NCBI GenBank assembly: GCA_964474375.1
Contig: CAYYSG010000007.1
Location: 1-27,012 of the forward strand
Direction of reading: 5' to 3'
DNA from: 2-01-FULL-33-17 sp964474375
Lineage (GTDB): Bacteria; Patescibacteriota; Minisyncoccia; Phycocordibacterales; UBA9973
DNA length: 27,012 nt
Shown here in pieces: positions 15,073 through 23,618 of this stretch. The number at the start of each line of letters is the position of its first letter. Position 1 is the stretch's first letter. The notes under the pieces were generated by a model that ran no database searches, was not told where the DNA came from, and saw only the letters and a list, made by a program, of their open reading frames with translations. Made by a program: the position numbers and the translations under genes.

Positions 15073-16290
15073 ATGAATACAAACAATTCAACAACAAACC
15101 AGGACGTCGATTTAGACGCCGGCAACAGTTTTAGCGCTTTTGCACACAAGGTAAATCAATCATCCTACCACAATTCTCCTTTTGTAGTTGTTCGTGAGAG
15201 CGAAATTGGTGGCTTCCGAAGTTCGAAGGGATTCAAGCTCCAAAACTTACCAGCAGATTTATGGCTTACTGGTGGGATGGATGGTATTGGAACCAAAGTT
15301 TTAATATCAGACGCCGCTGATCTGTACCATTTATCGCCAGCTGACCTTATGGCAATGACCTGCGGAGACATTACTCGCAAGGGTGGACTACCTCTTATAT
15401 TTATGAATGTTCTTAATGTTGCTTCTCTTGAAGGAGAGAATAACATAAGAGCTCGTAGGCTTATGCAGGGGTTAGGTAGTATTGCGAAAGAGCAAAGAAT
15501 TGTTCTCTTTAACGGAGAAACAGCAGAGCTTAAAGGTTTGAGTATCGCGGACTCTGATCCAAATTTAAGCTATCTCTGGGAATCAGCAGTTGTAGGTGTC
15601 ATTAATGAAAAAACTGAAATAACCGGTGCTTCGATTCGTCCAGGTCAGGTCATCGTTGCTTTTGAAGACAAAAGCCCCGGTAGTAATGGTATAACAGAAT
15701 TGCGTCGCGGTTTGTCTGATTTTTATAGTAATCATGGTTTTTTGTGGTGGAATAACTCTAAGGCTAAAGATGACATTAAAGCAGCAGCTATGCCATGTAC
15801 ACTATATGACAATTTCCTAAATTACATTAATGGCTGGTATGATAAAAAAGGTAATCCTTCAAAAACTTTCGAACCGGTTATTAAAATTCATGGCATAGCG
15901 CATATATCCGGTGGTGGTATTCCTGATAAATTAGCAGGAGACCTACTTTTTTCTCAAGGTTATGGTGCTCTTTTAAGAGATCTTTTTAGTCCACCTGAAA
16001 TTTTTGAAAAAGTTGGTAAGGTTCGCAGAAAAGCTTTTCCTGATATGAGTGATACTGATTACTTGAAACGCGTATACAATAACTGGCATGGAGGACAGAG
16101 ATTATTAGCCATAGTTGACCAGAAAGATGTAAGCCTATTGCTGTCCGAAGCCAAAGACTATGGATTAGTTACCCGGATTGCGGGAGAAGTCATAGGTCAA
16201 CCTGTTTTAACAATACGTTCCAAATATGAATTTGATGGTAATTTCGGTCATTCTGTTAATTACAAACCCGAAGACTTGGTTCGTGAATAA
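15073..16290 (+). CDS. purM: Phosphoribosylformylglycinamidine cyclo-ligase, AIR synthase (405 aa)
   Basis: PurM closes the imidazole ring, turning FGAM plus ATP into AIR (step five of purine synthesis). The conserved block LTGGMDGIGTKVLI lies near residues 65-78. DLMAMTCGDITRKGGLPLIFMNVL is the family's nucleotide-binding helix and strand. GETAEL and HISGGGIPDKLAGDLL follow, the latter matching the usual HITGGG motif. At 405 residues it is longer than the common ~345, with an Asn/Thr-rich N-terminal extension of about 30 residues and inserts around WYDKKGNPSKTFEP. It stands alone between promoter and terminator, followed by purN and purL, which act just before it in the pathway. Confidence 0.92.
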   Translation: MNTNNSTTNQDVDLDAGNSFSAFAHKVNQSSYHNSPFVVVRESEIGGFRSSKGFKLQNLPADLWLTGGMDGIGTKVLISDAADLYHLSPADLMAMTCGDITRKGGLPLIFMNVLNVASLEGENNIRARRLMQGLGSIAKEQRIVLFNGETAELKGLSIADSDPNLSYLWESAVVGVINEKTEITGASIRPGQVIVAFEDKSPGSNGITELRRGLSDFYSNHGFLWWNNSKAKDDIKAAAMPCTLYDNFLNYINGWYDKKGNPSKTFEPVIKIHGIAHISGGGIPDKLAGDLLFSQGYGALLRDLFSPPEIFEKVGKVRRKAFPDMSDTDYLKRVYNNWHGGQRLLAIVDQKDVSLLLSEAKDYGLVTRIAGEVIGQPVLTIRSKYEFDGNFGHSVNYKPEDLVRE

Positions 16291-16311
16291 ATAAAACAAT
16301 ACTATTAATTG

Positions 16312-16343
16312 CTTCCGAGATGCACTACGTCTCGGAAGTTTTT
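16312..16343 (+). terminator. purM terminator
   Basis: CTTCCGAGA pairs with TCTCGGAAG (16312-16320 with 16330-16338), followed by TTTTTG. The purN -35 box begins 3 nt beyond. Confidence 0.87.
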
Positions 16344-16345
16344 GT

Positions 16346-16397
16346 TTGCTTGGATTTGGTAAATATGTTTAAATTACTCAAAATAAAAATCTTCATC
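16346..16397 (+). promoter_or_regulatory. purN promoter and leader
   Basis: TTGCTT (16346-16351), 17-bp spacer containing AAATATG, TTAAAT (16369-16374), then a leader of about 17 nt. Sequence and spacing closely match the purL promoter, including the shared ACT-AAAATAA region after the -10 box. Confidence 0.65.
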
Positions 16398-17060
16398 ATG
16401 AATACTAAAAAACTTAAAATAGCAGTATTGTTTTCAGGTAGTGCAAGTTCTGTGCGCTATTTAATCGACAATGATCCTAATTATGGAGTAACTTATGAAT
16501 TTGTTTACGGTGTTTCCAATAAAAACAACACAAAAGGAATTGATTTTTTGAAAGAAAAAAATATTCCTTGTGAAGTTTTTAATACTAAGGAATTCTGTAT
16601 ACATAATGGCCATAACGGTAAATTGTCAGAAATGCCTGACTGGGTACGTAGGAGATATTTTACATCTCTTCGTGCAAGACTAAATAACATGGCAAAAGAC
16701 ATTGACCTCATATTACTTTCTGGTTTTATGTTGGAAATAGTGCCGCCACTTTTAGGACATAGACCTATTATTAACGTGCATCCAGCAGACCTCAGTATTC
16801 AGGAAAATGCAAAACCTAAATACACCGGTGATAATGCTGTAGCTTTGGCTATTAATAGTGGAGAAAAATCAACCGCTTCAACAATTCATGTTGTAGAAGA
16901 AGTCGTTGATCATGGACGTATAATCTGTATATCGGAACATTTACCAATAGGGCAAAATATTAGTATCAAAGACCATCAAGAAAAAATGAAGTTTGCCTGT
17001 GATGGTCCAGCGTATCAAAAAGCTATTGAAATGATAGTTTCTGGTGAATTCAAATTCTAA
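16398..17060 (+). CDS. purN: Phosphoribosylglycinamide formyltransferase, divergent (220 aa)
   Basis: PurN moves a formyl group from 10-formyl-tetrahydrofolate to GAR, giving FGAR (step three). The start at 16398 is chosen because the in-frame upstream ATG at 16320 lies in the purM terminator. The N terminus KIAVLFSGSASSVRYLI is the phosphate-binding loop. LLSGFMLEIVPPLLGHRPIINVHPADL carries the catalytic Asn126 and His128, and STIHVVEEVVDHGRII supplies Asp171, so the catalytic triad is complete. The region between these motifs differs from typical PurN (QENAKPKYTGDNAV), so the protein is a divergent member. Confidence 0.9.
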   Translation: MNTKKLKIAVLFSGSASSVRYLIDNDPNYGVTYEFVYGVSNKNNTKGIDFLKEKNIPCEVFNTKEFCIHNGHNGKLSEMPDWVRRRYFTSLRARLNNMAKDIDLILLSGFMLEIVPPLLGHRPIINVHPADLSIQENAKPKYTGDNAVALAINSGEKSTASTIHVVEEVVDHGRIICISEHLPIGQNISIKDHQEKMKFACDGPAYQKAIEMIVSGEFKF

Positions 17061-17082
17061 AATTTAATCTATTTACATACTA

Positions 17083-17110
17083 ACTTCTGGGTTTTAGCCC
17101 AGAAGTTTTT
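17083..17110 (+). terminator. purN terminator
   Basis: ACTTCTGGG, loop TTTTAG and CCCAGAAGT with T5 at the end. The purL -35 box starts 4 bp later, repeating the layout at 16312-16351. Confidence 0.87.
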
Positions 17111-17113
17111 CAT

Positions 17114-17164
17114 TTGCTCAATCTATATAAATATGGTTAAATAACTAAAATAATATCTACAAAA
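17114..17164 (+). promoter_or_regulatory. purL promoter and leader
   Basis: TTGCTC (17114-17119), 17-bp spacer containing AAATATG, TTAAAT (17137-17142) and a leader of about 16 nt. It aligns with the purN promoter along its whole length with one gap. Confidence 0.65.
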
Positions 17165-20100
17165 ATGAAATATTTAAACAAATTCTCCTTTAAAAAGGGG
17201 AATCAAAACCGTTATGTATTGTTCCTCGTGGAATCAATCCGCGAGCTTAACAATGAAGAAAAAGAAAAGATAATTGCAATCTTGAATCCGAATATTTCGG
17301 AAGAACTCAAAACCGAAGAAGTTAAATTTGTACAAGGTATGGACATTAAATACATAGGTCCAAACCTGCGTGTTGAAACTCCCGAATCGTCCAAGCTTCG
17401 TGCAATTTGTGAATCGTTCCATCTTGATGGTGTACTGCGAATTGAAAAATTCGAACAATACTATTGTAATCCTGGTAATGAGCCCAAGTATGACCTTATG
17501 ACAGAATCTGTTTATTCAGATTTGCCTTTAACATTGGTTAATCAATCAGTTAAAGAAGCAACAAAAGTCTTACCGCTTATGGCTGGTGGGCTTGGTTATT
17601 TTTTTAACTTGAATGATCAAATGGGTCTCGGTATGGATGAATTTGATCGTGAATATTATTTCGATTTATTCATGAGAAATTACAAACGTAATCCAACTGA
17701 TGTAGAACTAATGCAACTAGCTCAGGCTAACAGCAGTCATTCACGTCATTGGGAATTTAGCGGTAAATTTATTATCGACGGTAACGTAATGCCCAAGACT
17801 TTGTTTGAAATGGTAAAAGACACACTGAAGCAAAACCCCAAGGGTAGCGTAAAGTCTTTTAAAGACAATGGCAGTATTCTTGCTGGTGGTTTTGCTAACA
17901 TACTATTGTATGATCAGGAGGGTGTTTATAAAAGTAGTGTAATGAAAATGAATCTTACTGCAACAGCAGAAACTCATAACCATCCTACTCTTATTAGTCC
18001 TTATCCTGGTGCTGCAACCGGTGTTGGTGGGCGTATGCGCGACATTAGTGCAATTGGACGAGGTTCTTTGATTAGTTTCGGGGGTGTTTATTTCCAGACA
18101 GGCAGACTTTGGATTAACCATGATTATCCGCCTATTCCTTATCCGGCAAATATGGCTATCCCGAAAGAACTTCTAAAAGGTGCCATTCTTGGCGCATCTG
18201 GTTGGGGTAATCCATTTGGTGAACCAACATTACTTTTCGGTAACGATTCTCTTGGATTTGTTTTACCTAATAATGAAAAGTTCGAATCGGTCAAGCCAAT
18301 CATTTACACTTGTGCCGTGGGTTCTATCCCAGCAGGTGCAAAAGATAAGTCTGAAGCAAGACCTGAGCTAATGATCGTTCGTATTGGTGGCCCAACTTGG
18401 CGTATTGGCGTCGGAGGTGGAGCAGCATCTAGTATGGGTGCTGGTGAAAACAAATCCGAACTTGATTTTAAATCTGTTCAGCGAGGTGAACCTATGATGG
18501 GTCGCAGCGCCTATAATGTTATTGAAGAATGTGTCTTCATGGGAAAAAATAATCCCATTGAATCTATTCATGACCAAGGTGCTGGTGGCGCTAGTAATGT
18601 CTTGACTGAGCTAACTGAACCATGTGGGGGAATTATCGATCTTGCAAAAATGAAAATCGCAGATGATTCTCTTTCGCAGGCAGAAGCATGGGTTGCTGAA
18701 TCTCAGGAAATATATGGTTTGTTAATAAAGCCAGAAAATGTAGAATTGCTAACCAGAATTTGCGAAAAGCATAATTGCCCAATAGAAATTGTAGGCAAGA
18801 CAAACGATTCGCAAAAAATTATGGTTATCGATTCGCGGGATAATTCAACCCCTGTTGATTTAACTCTACCTGAGATACTTGGGAAACTCCCACAGAAAAC
18901 CTATACAGACGAAACAGTGGTTTATAATTTAGGAAACCCATTGCTGGCAAATATTTCTGTGAAGGTCTTACTTCAAAGAGTTGCCAAAATTCCCGGAGTT
19001 ACACTGATTGATTATATGGTGGATCGTTTCGATGGTTCGGTTGGTGGCAGGGTTATACAGGGTCCAAGATGTGGTGTAAACCAATTGCCGGTCTGTTGTT
19101 ATGGTTTAATCTCGAATGGGTTTAAAGGCGTAACAGGTTCTTTAGGAAGTTTTGTCAGAAGTAACCCAGCAGCAATGCTTGGTGACGAAAAAGCAAATTC
19201 TCGTATGTTAGTAGCTCAAGCTTTGATGAATCTCTCGCTTGTTGTAGTGCCTGGTGGTACAAGTAAGATTAAAAACCGTTTGAATGTCATGTGGCCATTT
19301 AAAAAAGCTGGCATGAAGGCCAGACTTTATTCTGCTTATACCGAAGTAACTAACACTTTGAAAGAAGTCGGTTTTGGTGTTGATGGTGGCAAGGATAGTC
19401 TTTCAATGACTGTTAAATTTGAGAACATGGAGGTCAGTTCTTTCCCAACTTTTACAATAGAGAGCTATGCGCACGTTGCAGATTTCAGGAAAAGAGTAAC
19501 ACCTGATCTTAAAAACGAAGATTCGGTTTTGTTGTTGATCACAACAGGGAAGCTAAATGGTTCTTTAGGGGCAACAGCATTAGCCGAAAGTTTTGACATT
19601 GTTGGCTCGAATACACCGGATGTTGATGTGAAAAAGGCTAAAAATATCTTTAACTTGATGCAAAGTTTGATCAGGAAAGATAAAATAATGTCTGCTTCAC
19701 CAATTCAAAAAGGTGGCTTGCTTTCAACTTTGGCTAAAATGAAGCTAACATCTCTTGCTGGTTGCTATGTAGATAATCCTACAGATTTGCCAGACGAAAA
19801 TTTTTACTTTAATGAAGAAATCGGAATGATTATTCAGTGTAAAGAAAAAGATGTTAAATTCATAAAAGGCCGCGTTAATAATTACGGTCTAAATCTGGAA
19901 GAGATTGGTACTGTTAAACCAAACAAGCTTTATTTCGAATTTACTGAAAAGATAAGTAAATTTGGCTCTGGTCGTTATTCAGAGCATGTATCAGATCTCT
20001 ATAGCTGGTTCTCTTGTACTAGTAAGGAAATAAAAATACTTACTGAGGTTAACAAAGACTCGGTTAATTCTGAGCTTTGTAGCGGTATGACTCAAAATTA

Positions 20101-20962
20101 TAATCTTACTTTTAACCCTGATGAAAAGAGGGAAATCAATAAGGACAAAAAGTTTAAGGTTGCAGTATTAACAGCTCCGGGTACTAATGGTCATCATGAA
20201 CTTGCAAATATGTTCATGGGCATAAAGAAGGGTTTCGAGGTCCACAAGGTTGAAATGAAAAAGTTGATTGACGGAGAAGTCGATCTTAAAGATTTCAATG
20301 TTTTAGCTTTTGCCGGAGGATTCTCTTATGGAGACGTAGGTGAATCGGGTAAGGGTTGGGCTGCAAGTATTTTGTTTAACCCTAAGTTAAAAAAGATGTT
20401 TGACGATTTCTTTAAAAGACCAGACACAATGTCGTTCGGAGTATGTAACGGATTTCAGGTTGGAGCGTTGCTTGGTATTTTTGATGAAACTTTCTACAAA
20501 AAACCAAGATTACTCCATAATAAGTCAGGAGTATTTGAACATCGTCCTGTAAATCTGCTTATACCGGAAGACACTAGGGCTATTATGTTCAAGGGGATGG
20601 AAGGTTCTGTCTTGCCAGCTTGGAGCGCTCATGGTGAAGGACGTCTTGAATTCAATTATCGTTTTGATGAATACAAACAATTTGTTGCTGTTTATTATAC
20701 TGATAAAGAAGGCAATCCAACTGAATCTTATCCAGCTAATCCGAATGGTTCGAAGTATGGTGTTGCTGGTCTAACAACTAAAGATGGTCGGCACACATTT
20801 ATGATGCCACATATCGAACGTGTTTCAGCTAGTAACCATCATTTGCCTTATCGTCCGGACGGATTTAATTTCAAAACCCCCGTTTGGCAAAGAGCTATAC
20901 ATAACATGTATGAATGGCTCTGTGAGATGGATTCTATTAAGAGTCAGTCAGGTAGAGTTTAG
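17165..20962 (+). CDS. purL: Phosphoribosylformylglycinamidine synthase, single-chain type (1265 aa)
   Basis: PurL converts FGAR plus glutamine and ATP to FGAM (step four). This is the large fused form found in gammaproteobacteria, Bacteroidetes and eukaryotes, not the PurS-PurQ-PurL trio. In order it has a small N-terminal domain and the linker LAQANSSHSRHWEFSGKF. The first synthetase module has ETHNHP at 269-274 and GAATGVGGRMRDISAIGRGS, and the second has GGKDSLSM. From about residue 997 comes a glutaminase domain with nucleophile Cys1094 (FGVCNGFQ), His1216 and Glu1218 (MMPHIER). All key residues are present. It is monocistronic, with its own promoter and terminator. Finding the fused type in a CPR-like genome suggests acquisition. 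Confidence 0.97.
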   Translation: MKYLNKFSFKKGNQNRYVLFLVESIRELNNEEKEKIIAILNPNISEELKTEEVKFVQGMDIKYIGPNLRVETPESSKLRAICESFHLDGVLRIEKFEQYYCNPGNEPKYDLMTESVYSDLPLTLVNQSVKEATKVLPLMAGGLGYFFNLNDQMGLGMDEFDREYYFDLFMRNYKRNPTDVELMQLAQANSSHSRHWEFSGKFIIDGNVMPKTLFEMVKDTLKQNPKGSVKSFKDNGSILAGGFANILLYDQEGVYKSSVMKMNLTATAETHNHPTLISPYPGAATGVGGRMRDISAIGRGSLISFGGVYFQTGRLWINHDYPPIPYPANMAIPKELLKGAILGASGWGNPFGEPTLLFGNDSLGFVLPNNEKFESVKPIIYTCAVGSIPAGAKDKSEARPELMIVRIGGPTWRIGVGGGAASSMGAGENKSELDFKSVQRGEPMMGRSAYNVIEECVFMGKNNPIESIHDQGAGGASNVLTELTEPCGGIIDLAKMKIADDSLSQAEAWVAESQEIYGLLIKPENVELLTRICEKHNCPIEIVGKTNDSQKIMVIDSRDNSTPVDLTLPEILGKLPQKTYTDETVVYNLGNPLLANISVKVLLQRVAKIPGVTLIDYMVDRFDGSVGGRVIQGPRCGVNQLPVCCYGLISNGFKGVTGSLGSFVRSNPAAMLGDEKANSRMLVAQALMNLSLVVVPGGTSKIKNRLNVMWPFKKAGMKARLYSAYTEVTNTLKEVGFGVDGGKDSLSMTVKFENMEVSSFPTFTIESYAHVADFRKRVTPDLKNEDSVLLLITTGKLNGSLGATALAESFDIVGSNTPDVDVKKAKNIFNLMQSLIRKDKIMSASPIQKGGLLSTLAKMKLTSLAGCYVDNPTDLPDENFYFNEEIGMIIQCKEKDVKFIKGRVNNYGLNLEEIGTVKPNKLYFEFTEKISKFGSGRYSEHVSDLYSWFSCTSKEIKILTEVNKDSVNSELCSGMTQNYNLTFNPDEKREINKDKKFKVAVLTAPGTNGHHELANMFMGIKKGFEVHKVEMKKLIDGEVDLKDFNVLAFAGGFSYGDVGESGKGWAASILFNPKLKKMFDDFFKRPDTMSFGVCNGFQVGALLGIFDETFYKKPRLLHNKSGVFEHRPVNLLIPEDTRAIMFKGMEGSVLPAWSAHGEGRLEFNYRFDEYKQFVAVYYTDKEGNPTESYPANPNGSKYGVAGLTTKDGRHTFMMPHIERVSASNHHLPYRPDGFNFKTPVWQRAIHNMYEWLCEMDSIKSQSGRV

Positions 20963-20983
20963 TATCTTTTTATTCTATTTTAT

Positions 20984-21015
20984 AATCCCGCTTGCGCTAT
21001 GCAAGCGGGATTTTT
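20984..21015 (+). terminator. purL terminator
   Basis: AATCCCGCTTGC, loop GCTAT and GCAAGCGGGATT followed by T's form a 12-bp perfect stem. Confidence 0.9.
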
Positions 21016-21062
21016 GTGTCTAAAAAGGCTTATTCTGCAAGGGTTTGGGCGGGGGATTAGGC

Positions 21063-21092
21063 TTGACAAATGGTATATAAATATGCTATAAT
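21063..21092 (+). promoter_or_regulatory. Leaderless-type promoter
   Basis: TTGACA (21063-21068), 18-bp spacer ending TATGC, TATAAT (21087-21092), then 6 nt to ATG. The arrangement is the same as at 1826-1862, in front of another membrane-anchored surface protein. Confidence 0.8.
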
Positions 21093-21098
21093 GTACTT

Positions 21099-21695
21099 AT
21101 GAATAAATATAAAGTTTTTACAACATTTATAGCTCTTGCTCTGCTTGCACTGCCCGCAGTGTCTTTCGCTGATGGTAAATTCTACTATGGTAACGTTAAT
21201 GTTATTGAATCCCAGCCTGTATTGTCTACTGGTTATAATTTAGACCAAAACACTAATACAGTAGTAGCTGGTTCTGGTTCTACTCAAAATACAGTTTATA
21301 CTGGTAGTAACACTGACTCATATACTATGGAAAACATCCTAGGTATTAATATAAAAAGTAAAGCTGAACGTGATGCGGAAAAATTAGCCAAGGCTAATGC
21401 CGAAGCACTAGCTGCTGAGAATGCACGTGTAGCACGTCAAAATGATGGAACATTTGCTTATGGTTATACCGACGGTACTGGCGCTCAGTATGTAAACGGT
21501 GCTCGTTATGTTGACGCTCGTAGTACTAAAAATACCATGTATACTGCTAGTTCTGGTTTCTTGCCGAACACAGTAGGTGGATGGGTTATAGCTTTACTAC
21601 TAGTAGCTACTCTTGTATACATTGCTCGTAAACTAAAAGAAATGGAAGCTGAAAAGCTTCGTAAGCTAGAAAACAAGAAGCAAGCATTTGCTTAA
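21099..21695 (+). CDS. Surface protein with signal peptide, coiled coil and C-terminal anchor (198 aa)
   Basis: A signal peptide (MNKYKVFTTFIALALLALPA, cleavage near SFA|D) is followed by a Thr/Asn-rich stretch. An Ala/Glu/Lys helix (AERDAEKLAKANAEALAAEN) is likely to form a coiled coil. A Gly/Tyr-rich part comes next, then one membrane helix (GWVIALLLVATLVYIA) and a charged cytoplasmic tail (KLKEMEAEKLRKLENKKQ). The topology matches that of the 517-aa protein at 1862. I recognise no family. A cell-envelope structural role is plausible. The mRNA is predicted to be leaderless. Confidence 0.8.
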   Translation: MNKYKVFTTFIALALLALPAVSFADGKFYYGNVNVIESQPVLSTGYNLDQNTNTVVAGSGSTQNTVYTGSNTDSYTMENILGINIKSKAERDAEKLAKANAEALAAENARVARQNDGTFAYGYTDGTGAQYVNGARYVDARSTKNTMYTASSGFLPNTVGGWVIALLLVATLVYIARKLKEMEAEKLRKLENKKQAFA

Positions 21696-21712
21696 TAACT
21701 ATAATGTTGCAA

Positions 21713-21739
21713 CAAAAGCCTCACGACGTGAGGCTTTTG
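21713..21739. terminator. Terminator abutting the next -10 box
   Basis: CAAAAGCCTCA pairs with TGAGGCTTTTG across CGACG. The TATAAT of the next operon begins 4 nt after the stem (21743). Confidence 0.87.
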
Positions 21740-21756
21740 TGCTATAATTTGTGAAT

Positions 21757-22371
21757 ATGTTGATACCACTTAAAAGTTGGCACCGATTAGGTAGAAAGAC
21801 TTTTTGGATATTTTTACTTCGTCACAGTAAGCTTTTTTTAGTAATACTGGCGCTAGCTGTATGGTTTACTCGTAATGTGGTTTGGGGTAACTGGCAGGAC
21901 TGGTATCAAAACTTTTTTATAAACAATCCTGAACTGTATTTGACTCCACAGCTCGTTATAATGACACTGTGGTTAGCTATCGTAGGATATTTGTTGGTGA
22001 TATTTCTGTATTCTTGGGTTATATATCGTCAGTATAAATTTATGCTGGATGAGCATGCTTTATATGTAAGACGTGGAATATTTTTTATTCGTGAAGCCGT
22101 CATACCATACAGACAAATCCAAAATGTGGAAATAAATCGCCCTTGGCTGTACCGCATCATAGGGTTAGCCGAGCTTGATTTGACTACATTGTCCGTACCG
22201 GAATTTAACGTGCATCATGCCAGTAAAAAACCAGAAAAGAAAAAGAATCTATTACCCGTAATTGATTACCGTATAGCAAAAATCTTGGCACGTAATTTAG
22301 TGGAACGTGGGTCTAGTAATACTTTGCCTCCAGAAGTCGAAGAAGATGGACACCCACTGGGCGGAATGTAA
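21757..22371 (+). CDS. PH-domain (bPH2-like) membrane protein (204 aa)
   Basis: Two hydrophobic helices lie in the first 95 residues (SKLFLVILALAVWF and LVIMTLWLAIVGYLLVIFLY). The bacterial pleckstrin-homology-like domain (YdbT type) follows: YKFMLDEHALYVRRGIFFIREAVIPYRQIQNVEINRPWLYRI in overlapping blocks, then GLAELDLTTLS. The ATG at 21757 is preferred over GTG at 21751 because TATAAT (21743-21748) puts the RNA start at or beside it. It is the first gene of a tight three-gene operon with a DedA protein and a CPBP protein, all membrane proteins. A membrane-maintenance role is inferred. Confidence 0.85.
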   Translation: MLIPLKSWHRLGRKTFWIFLLRHSKLFLVILALAVWFTRNVVWGNWQDWYQNFFINNPELYLTPQLVIMTLWLAIVGYLLVIFLYSWVIYRQYKFMLDEHALYVRRGIFFIREAVIPYRQIQNVEINRPWLYRIIGLAELDLTTLSVPEFNVHHASKKPEKKKNLLPVIDYRIAKILARNLVERGSSNTLPPEVEEDGHPLGGM

Positions 22372-22374
22372 TAT

Positions 22375-22971
22375 ATGGATTTAATAGGATTTTTTGGTTC
22401 ATTTGGTATTTGGGGTTTGGCTGTTGTATTAATGCTAGAAACAGCTCTTTTACCTATGTTTTTTTTACCTGGGGACACGTTGCTGTTTACTGCTGGGTAT
22501 TTAATAAACGCAGGGGATTTAAATATTAGTCATGCATTTATATTGCTCAGTATTAGTGCACTACTGGGTAACGTCATCGGTTACATGCTTGGGGTTTTTG
22601 CTGAAAAGCCTTTGATGCGTTTCGCAAAAAAAGAAGGTAGTACTTTTAACAAAGGAATTGAAAGGACAAGAAATTTTTATAAAAAATACGGTATCCTAAC
22701 TTTAGTCTTTGCCAGGTTCATTCCTTCTGTTCGAACTATTGCACCTTTTATTGCGGGGGCACTCCGAATGCCACTGGGGTCATTTGTTTGGGTTTCATTT
22801 TTTTCAGGAATGTTTTGGGTGGCAGTGGGTTTAATGCTAGGTAAATATTTCGGACAAAGAGTCCCTAACATGGAACACATTATGGTGGGTATTGTATTTG
22901 TGGCAGTTTTTGTGGCAATTCTACCAATCGCTTGGACTATACTAAAAAGAAAATTTTGGAATAAAAAATAG
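22375..22971 (+). CDS. DedA/SNARE-associated family membrane protein (198 aa)
   Basis: DedA-family proteins are inner-membrane proteins, several of which flip undecaprenyl phosphate or phospholipids. Family marks are LETALLPMFFLPGDTLLF near the N terminus, GNVIGYMLG, and FARFIPSVRTIAPFIAGALRMP followed by FVWVSFFSGMFWVAVGLMLGKYFG. The conserved Arg-containing re-entrant segment is therefore intact. It starts 3 nt after the PH-domain gene, so it relies on the upstream promoter and probably on translational coupling. Confidence 0.92.
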   Translation: MDLIGFFGSFGIWGLAVVLMLETALLPMFFLPGDTLLFTAGYLINAGDLNISHAFILLSISALLGNVIGYMLGVFAEKPLMRFAKKEGSTFNKGIERTRNFYKKYGILTLVFARFIPSVRTIAPFIAGALRMPLGSFVWVSFFSGMFWVAVGLMLGKYFGQRVPNMEHIMVGIVFVAVFVAILPIAWTILKRKFWNKK

Positions 22972-22972
22972 T

Positions 22973-23599
22973 ATGTTTAAAAAAATATCCTTAACACGGC
23001 CTCAGGTTGCATTTGGACGAATAGTCTTGGTTTATATGTTACCAATGCTTTTGGTTTTGTGGGGCGTAATACCTTTTAAATATCATATACCAGTCATGTT
23101 ATTCATGGCTTTGTTTATATTTTATTTTGCTTACAAGGATGGTTTGACCCGTGCTGATGTGGGTATAGTTAAACCCAGCAGTTATAAAGATTATTTAATT
23201 TACTTAGTAGCTATTACTGTTGGTGTTGTGGGTATACTTTATTTTGCTAAATCATTAGGCTATAGTATTATGCCTGATTGGAAAACTCATCCGACTTTTC
23301 TTTACCTTTTTATTCCTATTAGTATATTACAAGAATTTGCGTACCGCTCTGTGCTCATGAAAGAATTGCATTATATTTTCGATGAAGATGCGCAAGTGAT
23401 CCTAGCTAATGCTGGAATTTTTGGAATATTACACATTATGTACCCAAAAGTTTTAGCAGTTTTGCCTTTGACTCTGATAGGAGGATTATTCTTGGCAGCA
23501 TTGTGGAAAATAAAACCAAATTTTTATCTTATTGCACTGGCTCATACAGTGTTTAATTTTACAGCTTTTATTTACGGTTTCTTCTTACCTGTGGCTTAA
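22973..23599 (+). CDS. CPBP-family intramembrane protease-like protein (208 aa)
   Basis: A multi-spanning membrane protein with the three CPBP/Abi motifs: QEFAYRSV (motif 1, normally EExxxR), FGILHIMYP (motif 2, FxxxH) and HTVFNF (motif 3, HxxxN/B). The first Glu of motif 1 is Gln, while the second Glu, the Arg and both His remain, so activity may be altered. Family members process prenylated or lipid-modified peptides or act in stress and immunity. It begins one base after the DedA stop codon and ends the operon. The -10 box of the next gene starts 8 nt after its stop. Confidence 0.85.
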   Translation: MFKKISLTRPQVAFGRIVLVYMLPMLLVLWGVIPFKYHIPVMLFMALFIFYFAYKDGLTRADVGIVKPSSYKDYLIYLVAITVGVVGILYFAKSLGYSIMPDWKTHPTFLYLFIPISILQEFAYRSVLMKELHYIFDEDAQVILANAGIFGILHIMYPKVLAVLPLTLIGGLFLAALWKIKPNFYLIALAHTVFNFTAFIYGFFLPVA

Positions 23600-23618
23600 A
23601 ATATGCTATAATATAAAA

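Noticed and set aside
16320..16397. Longer PurN starting at 16320, and likewise longer forms of the proteins at 1826, 12733, 23532 and 26196
   Set aside because: The upstream codons fall within terminators, -35 boxes, repeats or the preceding gene. The chosen starts follow promoters and begin with proper signal or family N termini.
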